Origin: an uncultured Collinsella sp.
Lineage (GTDB): Bacteria > Actinomycetota > Coriobacteriia > Coriobacteriales > Coriobacteriaceae
Length of the DNA stretch: 14,796 nucleotides
Direction of reading: 5' to 3'
Assembly (NCBI GenBank): GCA_900544845.1
Contig: UQWV01000045.1
Span: 1 to 14,796, forward strand
Shown piece after piece: positions 1 to 6,214 of this stretch. The notes under the pieces are model-generated. The model was given only the letters and a program-made list of their open reading frames with translations, was not told where the DNA came from and searched no databases. Position numbers and translations under genes: made by a program. How positions within the stretch are numbered: the first letter of the stretch is position 1; every line of letters starts with the position of its first letter.

Positions 1-53
1 CAGACCTTCCTGAGCTTGCCGATCTCGGAAGGCACGTGCAGACCTTTCGTCAT
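1..53 (-). CDS. arcA: arginine deiminase, second copy, 5' end only
   Basis: Only the first 17 codons and two bases lie in the window; the gene runs off the left edge. Read on the minus strand from the ATG at 51-53 it gives MTKGLHVPSEIGKLRKV, exactly the N-terminus of the complete arcA at 1901-3142. Window bases 1-77 equal 3090-3166 without a mismatch, covering all visible codons, the GGAGG ribosome site and part of the leader. This is therefore a second arginine deiminase gene in the same orientation, or a fragment of one; the window cannot show whether it is intact. It has its own promoter (136-204). The absence of synonymous differences suggests recent duplication or gene conversion. Confidence 0.85.
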   Translation of the reverse strand, partial: MTKGLHVPSEIGKLRKV

Positions 54-97
54 GGCCTCCTACCTTTCTTTCGGGCCCTTGTCAGGGCCGATTCGTT

Positions 98-120
98 AGC
101 GCCCCTCCGTGTGAGGCGTT
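98..120 (-). promoter_or_regulatory. leader hairpin 1 of the arcA copy at 1-53
   Basis: In the minus-strand transcript AACGCCUC pairs with GGGGCGCU (one A-C mismatch) around the loop ACACGGA. The same hairpin with a nearly identical loop, AUACGGA, is in the leader of the other arcA (3184-3208), although the stem bases differ. A second small stem (GGCCC/GGGCC, 73-90) also has a counterpart there (3160-3177). Function unknown; mRNA stability or translational control are possible. Confidence 0.5.
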
Positions 121-135
121 ATTGCTGACGACATA

Positions 136-204
136 TTTATATCCAAAATCAGCCCATACTTCCACCTTGCCCCCGAACGGTTTTTTATAGGGGGTGAACG
201 GCAT
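136..204 (-). promoter_or_regulatory. promoter and paired activator boxes of the arcA copy at 1-53
   Basis: On the minus strand, CCGTTC occurs at 201-196 and again at 180-175, exactly 21 bp apart (two helical turns). The near box continues as CCGTTCGGGGGCAAGGTGGAA, also found at the other arcA with one base changed near its middle. The -10 candidate TATAAA is at 141-136, 39 bp from the near box, and no good -35 hexamer is visible. Direct repeats on one face of the helix in front of a weak -35 suggest an activator of LuxR or response-regulator type; the regulator is not identified. The boxes do not resemble an ArgR site. Confidence 0.6.
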
Positions 205-429
205 ACACATATACTTCACGCATGGCACACTTCATCTTAATAAAGCGTATTTACGTGCTTAAACGCGTTTTCAATCCTAAAATCAAATGGAACTAAACTT
301 TGCTAAACCACCCTCATATTGCATATTTCCAATAAAGCTATGAATAGAATTAGCGGTTCATACCGTGTCTCAACCATTTTCATTTTTATTCAGAAAAAAG
401 TTTGTCCTATTCATTTCTGGTAAATAAAT

Positions 430-477
430 TACCGTTTACCAGACGCTTGATACCGTTCACCGGAAACTCAGTATAAG
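430..477 (+). promoter_or_regulatory. paired boxes facing right, possible orphan promoter
   Basis: TACCGTTTACC (430-440) and TACCGTTCACC (451-461) are direct repeats exactly 21 bp apart, the step seen at both arcA promoters, but facing right. TATAAG follows at 472-477, 40 bp after the first CCGTT; the near box of each arcA promoter is 39 bp from its -10. No gene starts downstream on this strand before the hairpin at 540-577. It could be a remote site for arcA, a promoter of a short RNA, or a relic of a lost divergent gene. Confidence 0.4.
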
Positions 478-539
478 GCCCAGCGGATACCGCCTCGCTT
501 TACGGCTCCATTTGTAACAACTTGACTTCTCGGTATAGA

Positions 540-577
540 AAAACGGACCCGCTTCACTAGGGAAACGGGTCCGTTTT
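540..577 (-). terminator. terminator downstream of arcT
   Basis: Perfect 12-bp stem: AAAACGGACCCG (540-551) and CGGGTCCGTTTT (566-577), with a 14-base loop. Read leftwards the stem ends in TTTTT, fitting termination of arcT, whose stop is 50 bases away. The A/T-rich stem base also permits termination of rightward transcripts. Confidence 0.8.
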
Positions 578-626
578 CGATTATCTTCGGCCAATTTAGA
601 TAACGCCCTCGAAGATCATCGGAATC

Positions 627-1751
627 CTAGCGATCAAACTCCGCCAGCGCCTCGCCCAAAAGCCTCAGGCCCTCGCGCAGAACGTCCTCGCTCGCGCAGT
701 AGCCCAGGCGTGCGCCACAGGGAAGCTCAAAGCGGCTGCCGGGTACCAGCAGCACCCCCCTCTCGGACAGCAGGCGCTTGCAGAACTCCTCGTCGTCCTC
801 GGGAATATCAAGCTGGATAAACGAGGTAGACACGCCCTGTGGGGCCGTCCAGGAAACGCGATGCTGTGTATCGATCCAAGCCTGCGCGATATCGCGGTTG
901 TCAAACACGATCTTGCGATTGCGCTCGAGGATCTTATCCTTGTGTTCAAGCACATAGGTCGCCAGGGCGTCGTTGAACACACCGCCGCAGATCATGGTGT
1001 AATCGCGATAGGTACGGATGCGGTTGGACACCTCTTCGTCTGCCACGACCCAGCCCACGCGGGCCGCAGGCGTCGAATAGGTCTTGGACACCGAGTTGGT
1101 GACAATGGCATTCTCGTACACGTCAGCCATCGACATAAAGGCCTCGGTGTTCTCAAGCGGCAGATACACCTCGTCGCACAGCACGTAGGGGCCCACCGAA
1201 CGGGCGATCTCGGCAATCTGGCCGAGCATATCGGCATCGAGCACCGTACCGATGGGGTTAGATGCGTTGTTTATGCAGATAAGCTTGGTGTTGGGACGCA
1301 CCAAGCGCTTGAGTTCCTCGATATCGGGCTTCCAGCCGAGTTCCTCGCGAAGCTCCCAATACTCGACCTCGGCGCCCAGCGTGCGCGGAATCTCGTAGAG
1401 CGGCGCGTAGGTGGGCCACTCGGCAATAACATGGTCGCCGGGCTCGACCACAGCCATGATGGCGTTGAGGTTCGCACCCGTGCAGCCATTGGTCTGCAGA
1501 ATGTGGTCGGGATTGACCTCCCGACGATACAGCTTGGCAACCACGGCCTTAAACTCCGGCGAGCCCTCGATCCAGCCGTAGTTCATCTTCTCGCGGTCCA
1601 AGCGCTCGTAGAACGTGGCGCCGTCCTGCTCATCGAGCGCGCGCAGCTCGCCCATGGTGAGCGACGAGATCGTCGACTGGGCGATGTCCCACGTGGCACT
1701 TTTCTCCCAAACGTTGAGCCATTCCTCAACGCCAATCGTCTTGATGTCCAT
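627..1751 (-). CDS. arcT: ArcT-like class I/II aminotransferase (PLP)
   Basis: The 374-residue product is a fold-type I PLP aminotransferase. Visible active-site elements are the GCTGAN phosphate/cofactor loop (residues 89-94), Tyr115 in EWPTY, Asn165 in ASNPIG, Asp193 and Tyr196 in CDEVY, the Schiff-base Lys223 in SVSKTY, and the carboxylate-binding Arg348 in GARLGYC. The N-terminus (VEEWLNVWE...SSLTMGELRAL) resembles the putative transaminase ArcT of lactic-acid-bacterial arginine deiminase operons and is also related to capreomycidine-synthase-like enzymes. The start at 1751 is chosen because AAGGAG (1764-1759) sits 7 bases before it; an upstream in-frame ATG at 1805 has no such site. It follows arcA by 149 bases in the same direction and ends before a terminator. 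Substrate unknown; the link to arginine use is inferred from position and family. Confidence 0.85.
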   Translation of the reverse strand: MDIKTIGVEEWLNVWEKSATWDIAQSTISSLTMGELRALDEQDGATFYERLDREKMNYGWIEGSPEFKAVVAKLYRREVNPDHILQTNGCTGANLNAIMAVVEPGDHVIAEWPTYAPLYEIPRTLGAEVEYWELREELGWKPDIEELKRLVRPNTKLICINNASNPIGTVLDADMLGQIAEIARSVGPYVLCDEVYLPLENTEAFMSMADVYENAIVTNSVSKTYSTPAARVGWVVADEEVSNRIRTYRDYTMICGGVFNDALATYVLEHKDKILERNRKIVFDNRDIAQAWIDTQHRVSWTAPQGVSTSFIQLDIPEDDEEFCKRLLSERGVLLVPGSRFELPCGARLGYCASEDVLREGLRLLGEALAEFDR

Positions 1752-1806
1752 GGACAAGCTCCTTACAAAAGCAGACATCCAATCGTGTTGACGTCCCTCA
1801 TACAAG

Positions 1807-1840
1807 ATTGGGGCGGTGCGAAAACCCGCACCGCCCCAAT
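1807..1840 (-). other. perfect hairpin between arcA and arcT
   Basis: ATTGGGGCGGTGCG (1807-1820) and its exact complement (1827-1840) form a 14-bp stem with a 6-base loop. No run of T follows on either strand, so it is not a canonical intrinsic terminator. It lies 61 bases after the arcA stop and 55 before the arcT start. It may stabilise the 3' end of arcA mRNA or partly terminate, which would set arcA above arcT. Confidence 0.6.
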
Positions 1841-1900
1841 GGGAGACATCTAATGGCAGCTAGATGTATGTATTATGACCTGTACGGGTCCTGAAAGACC

Positions 1901-3142
1901 TTAGAGGTCCTCGCGCCAGAAGGGCATGCTCATGCAGCGCGGGCCGCCGCGGCCGCGGGAGAGCTCGGCGGAGGGCACGACGAGAAGGTCCAGGCCCTCC
2001 TTGTACAGCACGTCGTTGGTGACGGTGTTGCGGGCGTAGACGCAGATCTTGCCGGGCTCGACGCACAGGGTGTTGGAGCCGTCGTTCCACTGCTCGCGGG
2101 AGGCCGCGATCGGGTCGCCGCCGCCGCAGGGGATCAGCTTGACCTGGTCGACGCCGGTGGCGTCCTCCAGGACGTGCTCGAGGGTGTCCTCGATCAGGCG
2201 GATGTTCACGTCGCCCGGGTTCTTGCCGGCGGTCAGCTCGTAGACGCGCAGGGTGCCCATGATGGCGGGGTGGATCGTGAACTTATCGACGTCGATCTGG
2301 GTGAAGACCGTGTCGAGGTGCATGAAGGCGCGCGAGACCGGGATGTCGAAGGCCAGGATGCGCTCGACCTTGGAGTCGGAGTTCCAGAAGATGTTCTGGG
2401 CCATGACGTCGATCGCGGCGGCCTGGGTGCGCTGGGAGATGCCGACGGCGAGGGTCTTCTCGTTGATGTTCAGCACGTCGCCGCCCTCGGTGTGGAACTG
2501 GCAGTCGCGGCGGAAGTACAGCGAGACGTCCTTGTAGTCGGGGTGGTACTTGAAGACGTACTTGCCGTACAGGGTCTCGCGGTTGCGGGTGACCGAGTAC
2601 ATGCGGTTGAGGTTGACGCCCTCGCCGACGACCGCGAACGGGTCGCGGGTGAAGTAGAGGTTGGGCATCGGGTCGATGATCAGGTCGGACTCGGACTCGG
2701 AGTTGACCAGGGAGTCGAGGGTCGTGGACGCCGTGAGGGGCATGTCGATCTCGGACTTGGTCATGCCGGCCATGGTCTTCTTGACGAACTCGAGGTTGTC
2801 CTCGATGGAGTCCAGCTTCTCGCGGACGATCTGCGGCATGTGCTGGCCGCGGATGCCGGCCTCGGCGATGTACTGGTCGGTGAACTCGGCGCGGGCGCCG
2901 GGGACCTGGTCGAACACCTCGGCGACGAGGTTCTCGAGATAGAGGACCTCCACGCCCTGGTCCCTCAGGATCTGGGCGAAGGTGTCGTGCTCCTGCTGCG
3001 CGACCTCCAGGAACGGGACGTCGTCGAACAGGAGTCGCTCGAGCTCGTCGGGCGGCAGGTTGAGGAGCTCGTCGCCGGGACGGTGCAGGCAGACCTTCCT
3101 GAGCTTGCCGATCTCGGAAGGCACGTGCAGACCTTTCGTCAT
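1901..3142 (-). CDS. arcA: arginine deiminase
   Basis: Full-length 413-residue arginine deiminase (EC 3.5.3.6), a cytoplasmic enzyme that hydrolyses arginine to citrulline and ammonia, first step of the ATP-yielding deiminase pathway. The family signatures are present in order: FTRDPF (164-169, Asp167), HTEGGD (217-222, Glu219), HLDTVFT (275-281, His275 and Asp277), GGGDPIAASREQWNDGSN (340-357) and the C-terminal SRGRGGPRCMSMPF with nucleophile Cys403. Length matches the family (about 410-420). The start is supported by AAAGGTAGGAGG just upstream and by identity with the second copy at 1-53. Codons are strongly biased to G/C-ending forms, as in highly expressed genes. arcT follows downstream. 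Carbamoyltransferase, carbamate kinase and the arginine/ornithine antiporter are not in the window. Confidence 0.97.
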   Translation of the reverse strand: MTKGLHVPSEIGKLRKVCLHRPGDELLNLPPDELERLLFDDVPFLEVAQQEHDTFAQILRDQGVEVLYLENLVAEVFDQVPGARAEFTDQYIAEAGIRGQHMPQIVREKLDSIEDNLEFVKKTMAGMTKSEIDMPLTASTTLDSLVNSESESDLIIDPMPNLYFTRDPFAVVGEGVNLNRMYSVTRNRETLYGKYVFKYHPDYKDVSLYFRRDCQFHTEGGDVLNINEKTLAVGISQRTQAAAIDVMAQNIFWNSDSKVERILAFDIPVSRAFMHLDTVFTQIDVDKFTIHPAIMGTLRVYELTAGKNPGDVNIRLIEDTLEHVLEDATGVDQVKLIPCGGGDPIAASREQWNDGSNTLCVEPGKICVYARNTVTNDVLYKEGLDLLVVPSAELSRGRGGPRCMSMPFWREDL

Positions 3143-3183
3143 GGCCTCCTACCTTTCTTTCGGGCCTTACTGGCCGAATGTAT

Positions 3184-3208
3184 CAGCGCCCCTCCGTATG
3201 GGACGCTG
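3184..3208 (-). promoter_or_regulatory. leader hairpin of arcA
   Basis: CAGCGUCCC and GGGGCGCUG (one G-U pair) form a 9-bp stem around AUACGGA in the arcA leader. The counterpart at 98-120 has a different stem but nearly the same loop, and the pairing is largely kept. A shorter GGCC stem (3160-3177) lies between it and the ribosome site. Such paired changes suggest the RNA fold matters. Confidence 0.5.
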
Positions 3209-3224
3209 CTTGCTGACAGCTCTA

Positions 3225-3293
3225 GTTATATCCAAAAACCACCTGCAATTCCACCTCGCCCCCGAACGGTCAACAAAGTGCGATGAACGGTAT
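3225..3293 (-). promoter_or_regulatory. arcA promoter with paired 21-bp boxes
   Basis: Minus-strand CCGTTC at 3290-3285 and 3269-3264 are 21 bp apart. The near box runs on as CCGTTCGGGGGCGAGGTGG, and TATAAC (3230-3225) begins 39 bp after it. All these spacings equal those of the other arcA copy, while the sequence between the elements has drifted. The expected start is near 3218, giving a leader of about 76 bases. No clear -35 is present, consistent with activator dependence. The activator is unknown. Confidence 0.65.
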
Positions 3294-3666
3294 ATCGCAT
3301 ATGATTCCCCCATGATTCACTTCGGTTCTCTAAAGCAGGTTTTCAAAGGTAAATGTTCTTTTTTTAAGGAATTAAGCTAGATTGCACAAATATTTTCATG
3401 TTTAGGAATTGCATAACTAAAACGGTTTTCTGCATATATATGTCGTTTGTCCATGATTCAATTTGGATTCGATTATATTCAGCTCGCAATCATTCTTATT
3501 CATACATCCTCACCAATTGAGTATGGATATAGATTGTTTCCAAACGAGTTGGGCAGTTAGTTGCATGCCTTGGCAGCGTAAGAAGTAGGTAAAGATACCG
3601 TTCGCACAATACGTCCGTGCCACAAGTCGACTAAATTGAGACAATAGTGAATAGGGTTAGGCTACC

Positions 3667-3681
3667 GTCCCCTGCGGGGAC
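3667..3681 (+). promoter_or_regulatory. hairpin just before the ppk start
   Basis: GTCCCC TGC GGGGAC is a perfect 6-bp stem ending 11 bases before the ppk ATG at 3693. Apart from the GGGGA inside the stem, no purine-rich ribosome site is seen, so folding could hide the only candidate site and hold translation down. Confidence 0.4.
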
Positions 3682-3692
3682 TGAACGGACAG

Positions 3693-6101
3693 ATGCATAT
3701 GCCGAGCAAAATCGAAAAAAAGCAAGCCGCCGCAAAGCTGCGCAAACCGCCTCGCGACTTCTCGTACACGCAGAACCGAGAGCTCAGCTGGCTACGCTTT
3801 GACAACCGTGTGCTCGACGAGGCTTTTGATGAGTCCGTGCCGCTGTTCGAGCGCCTTAAGTTTGTCTCGATCTTCGAGTCAAACCTCGATGAGTTCCTTA
3901 TGGTGCGCGTGGGTGGCCTGTCCGACCTTGCCGAGCTCAAAATACAGCCTGTCGACAACAAGAGCAATATGACCGCCTCCGAACAGGTCGATGCTGTCAT
4001 GGCCGAGCTGCCCGGGCTCCTTACCCGTTGGGAGTCCATCTTTAAGAGCATCGAGGGCAAGCTCGACACCTTGGGCGTTCACCGCGCCCACATCGATTCG
4101 CTTACGCCCGAGGAGCGCACCTTTGTAACCCGCTACTTCCAGGCCTACGTGTCGCCGGTTATCTCACCGTTGGTCATTGACCCGCGCCATCCCTTCCCCA
4201 ACCTGCGCAACGGCGCACTCTATCTGGCTTGTGGCCTGGACGGCATCACCGACGAGGAGAGCCTGCTGGGCCTGATCGAGATTCCCGCCTCGATGAACCG
4301 CGTGGTCGAGATCCCCTCGCCCACCGGCACCTACTCCTACATCTTGCTCGAGGATGTCATCCTCGCCTGCCTGGACAGCTGCTTTGGCTCCTATAAGCCG
4401 CTGGATCGCGCGCTGATCCGCGTCACTCGCAATGCCGATATCGACCCGGACGGCGAGGGGGTCGAGGAGGACGAGGATTACCGCCAGCACATGAAGCGCA
4501 TTCTCAAGAAGCGCCTGCGTCTGCAGCCGGTAGTGCTCGCGGTCTCGGGGTCGCTTGAGAAGGCGACGCTCAAGACCATCCGCAAGGCGCTCGAACTTTC
4601 GCGCCGCTCGGTCTTTACCTGCGATATCCCGCTCGACCTGGGCTACGTCTTCGGCATTGAGGGCAAAATTCCCGAGCACCTGCGCAACGAGCTGCTCTTT
4701 ACGCCGTTTAAGCCGCAGCCCAACCCCACCATCGATATGACCCGCTCCATCCGCGAACAGGTGCTGCAGGGCGACAAGCTGCTCTTTTATCCCTACGAGG
4801 CCATGAACCCCTTCCTGGATCTGGTGCACGAGGCCGCCTACGACCCCGAGTGCATCTCGCTGCGCATCACACTCTACCGCGTGGCCAAGCAGAGCCGCCT
4901 GTGCGAGTCGCTGATCGATGCTGCCGAGAACGGCAAAGAGGTCACGGTGCTCATGGAACTTCGTGCCCGCTTTGACGAGCAGAACAACATCGAGTGGGCC
5001 GAGCGTCTGGAAGAGGCGGGCTGCACCGTCATCTATGGTTCCGAGGGCTTTAAATGCCACTCAAAGATCTGCCAGCTCACCTATCGCGAGGGCATGGCGC
5101 TCACCCGCCTCACGCTTTTGGGCACCGGCAACTTTAACGAGAAGACGGCCAAACTCTACAGCGACTTTATGCTCATGACAGCCCATCCCGGCATCGGTGA
5201 AGACGCCAACCTGTTCTTCCGCAATCTGTCGCTGGGCAACCTGCGCGGCGACTACCGCTTCCTGGGTGTGGCGCCCGTCGGACTGAAACCGCTCATCATG
5301 CGCGGGCTTGACCGCGAGATTCAGCGCGCCCTTGCCGGCGAGCCCGCCCGCGTGTTCTTTAAGCTCAACTCGCTGACCGACCGCGAGGTTATCGACAAGA
5401 TCGCCGAGGCATCGTGTGCAGGAGTCCGCGTGGACATGATCATCCGAGGCATCTCGTGCCTCAAGCCCGGTGTTCCGGGCAAGACCGAGAACGTGCATGT
5501 CCGCTCCATCGTCGGACGCTTTTTGGAGCACGCGCGCGTCTATGCTTTCGGCGTGGACTCGGACATGATTTACCTGAGCTCGGCAGACATGATGACGCGC
5601 AACACCGAGCACCGCGTGGAGATCGCCTTCCCCGTGCTCGACCCCACCTGCCGCGCCCTGGTGCACGAGTACATGGGCATGCAGCTGCGGGACAACGTGA
5701 AGGCCCGCAGCCTCACGAGTGACGGCACCTGGGTCCCCGTGGAGCGTGCAGAGGGTGAGAAACCCTTCAACTCGCAGGAAGCTCTACTGGAGCGTGCCTA
5801 TCGCAACGCCGAGGCCGCGCCCGGGCCCGTCATTGAGGCGGAACCCGCCTCCGAGGCCGAGCCGCAGCCAGTAGCACCCAAGGTCCAAGAGGTCCAGGCG
5901 ACCGTCATTGAGCCCGAGCCTGCACCTGCACCTCAGCCCGATCCGCAGGTCACCAAGCCCGCACCCGAGACGAGCGCCCGTCGCGATAAGCCCGCTGGCA
6001 AGACCAAGGCCATCGAGCGCCATCGCCCCGGCCGCGTGCGCATGGGCCTGGGTCTGATCGGCCTGGGTCTTAAGACGCTCATTACCGGCAAGACGAAATA
6101 G
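3693..6101 (+). CDS. ppk: polyphosphate kinase 1 with C-terminal tail
   Basis: The 802-residue protein is a PPK1 (EC 2.7.4.1), which reversibly builds inorganic polyphosphate from ATP. N-terminal domain: NRELSWLRFDNRVLDEA (28-44) and FESNLDEFLMVRVGG (61-75). Catalytic domains: phospho-acceptor His456 in FKCHSK, GTGNFNEKTA (477-486) and the second conserved His613 in EHARVYAFG. In E. coli PPK the equivalent histidines are 435 and 592. The usual family length is about 690-740. Here residues from about 705 form a low-complexity Glu/Pro/Ala stretch (708-765), then a basic segment and a Gly/Leu-rich hydrophobic end (about 784-797). The start at 3693 has only a weak ribosome site; the ATG at 3699 is an alternative. 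It is a single-gene unit closed by a terminator. Confidence 0.95.
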   Translation: MHMPSKIEKKQAAAKLRKPPRDFSYTQNRELSWLRFDNRVLDEAFDESVPLFERLKFVSIFESNLDEFLMVRVGGLSDLAELKIQPVDNKSNMTASEQVDAVMAELPGLLTRWESIFKSIEGKLDTLGVHRAHIDSLTPEERTFVTRYFQAYVSPVISPLVIDPRHPFPNLRNGALYLACGLDGITDEESLLGLIEIPASMNRVVEIPSPTGTYSYILLEDVILACLDSCFGSYKPLDRALIRVTRNADIDPDGEGVEEDEDYRQHMKRILKKRLRLQPVVLAVSGSLEKATLKTIRKALELSRRSVFTCDIPLDLGYVFGIEGKIPEHLRNELLFTPFKPQPNPTIDMTRSIREQVLQGDKLLFYPYEAMNPFLDLVHEAAYDPECISLRITLYRVAKQSRLCESLIDAAENGKEVTVLMELRARFDEQNNIEWAERLEEAGCTVIYGSEGFKCHSKICQLTYREGMALTRLTLLGTGNFNEKTAKLYSDFMLMTAHPGIGEDANLFFRNLSLGNLRGDYRFLGVAPVGLKPLIMRGLDREIQRALAGEPARVFFKLNSLTDREVIDKIAEASCAGVRVDMIIRGISCLKPGVPGKTENVHVRSIVGRFLEHARVYAFGVDSDMIYLSSADMMTRNTEHRVEIAFPVLDPTCRALVHEYMGMQLRDNVKARSLTSDGTWVPVERAEGEKPFNSQEALLERAYRNAEAAPGPVIEAEPASEAEPQPVAPKVQEVQATVIEPEPAPAPQPDPQVTKPAPETSARRDKPAGKTKAIERHRPGRVRMGLGLIGLGLKTLITGKTK

Positions 6102-6103
6102 TC

Positions 6104-6128
6104 GTTTGTAGAAGCAGTTTGTAGAAGC
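6104..6128. repeat. 13-bp-period direct duplication
   Basis: GTTTGTAGAAGC occurs at 6104-6115 and 6117-6128 with one base between. It looks like a small slippage duplication next to the ppk stop codon, and its second copy reaches the foot of the terminator. Confidence 0.7.
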
Positions 6129-6168
6129 GCCCCGCATTTGAGGAAAGCCTCGGATGCGGGGCGCTTTT
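6125..6168 (+). terminator. ppk terminator
   Basis: GCGCCCCGCAT (6127-6137) pairs with ATGCGGGGCGC (6154-6164), with a further inner GAGG/CCTC pairing, and TTTT follows. Canonical intrinsic terminator 23 bases after the ppk stop. Confidence 0.9.
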
Positions 6169-6214
6169 CCCTGCTACCATGGTGCGAACAACAACGCGAA
6201 TGACAGGCAGGAAT

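Larger units (their letters stand above)
54..626. other. 573-bp gene-free region between arcA copy and arcT
   Basis: No convincing coding sequence on either strand. The left third is the leader and promoter of the arcA copy. Bases 220-430 are AT-rich with nothing recognisable. A pair of boxes in the opposite orientation lies at 430-461, and the arcT terminator at 540-577. Confidence 0.6.
3143..3692. other. 550-bp gene-free region between arcA and ppk
   Basis: The left part (3143-3293) is the arcA leader and promoter. From about 3300 to 3660 the sequence is AT-rich with no convincing gene. A single rightward box, ATACCGTTCGCAC, is at 3595-3607 without a partner 21 bp away. No clear ppk promoter could be assigned. 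Confidence 0.55.

Noticed and set aside
2174..3286. Long plus-strand open frame opposite arcA
   Set aside because: It lies opposite an unmistakable arginine deiminase and is rich in Val/Leu/Asp/Gly, as expected when highly biased GC-rich codons are read backwards. No known domain.
3595..3607. Single ATACCGTTCGCAC box before ppk
   Set aside because: It has no second box 21 bp away and no matching -10 at the arcA distance; kept only as a note in the gap description.
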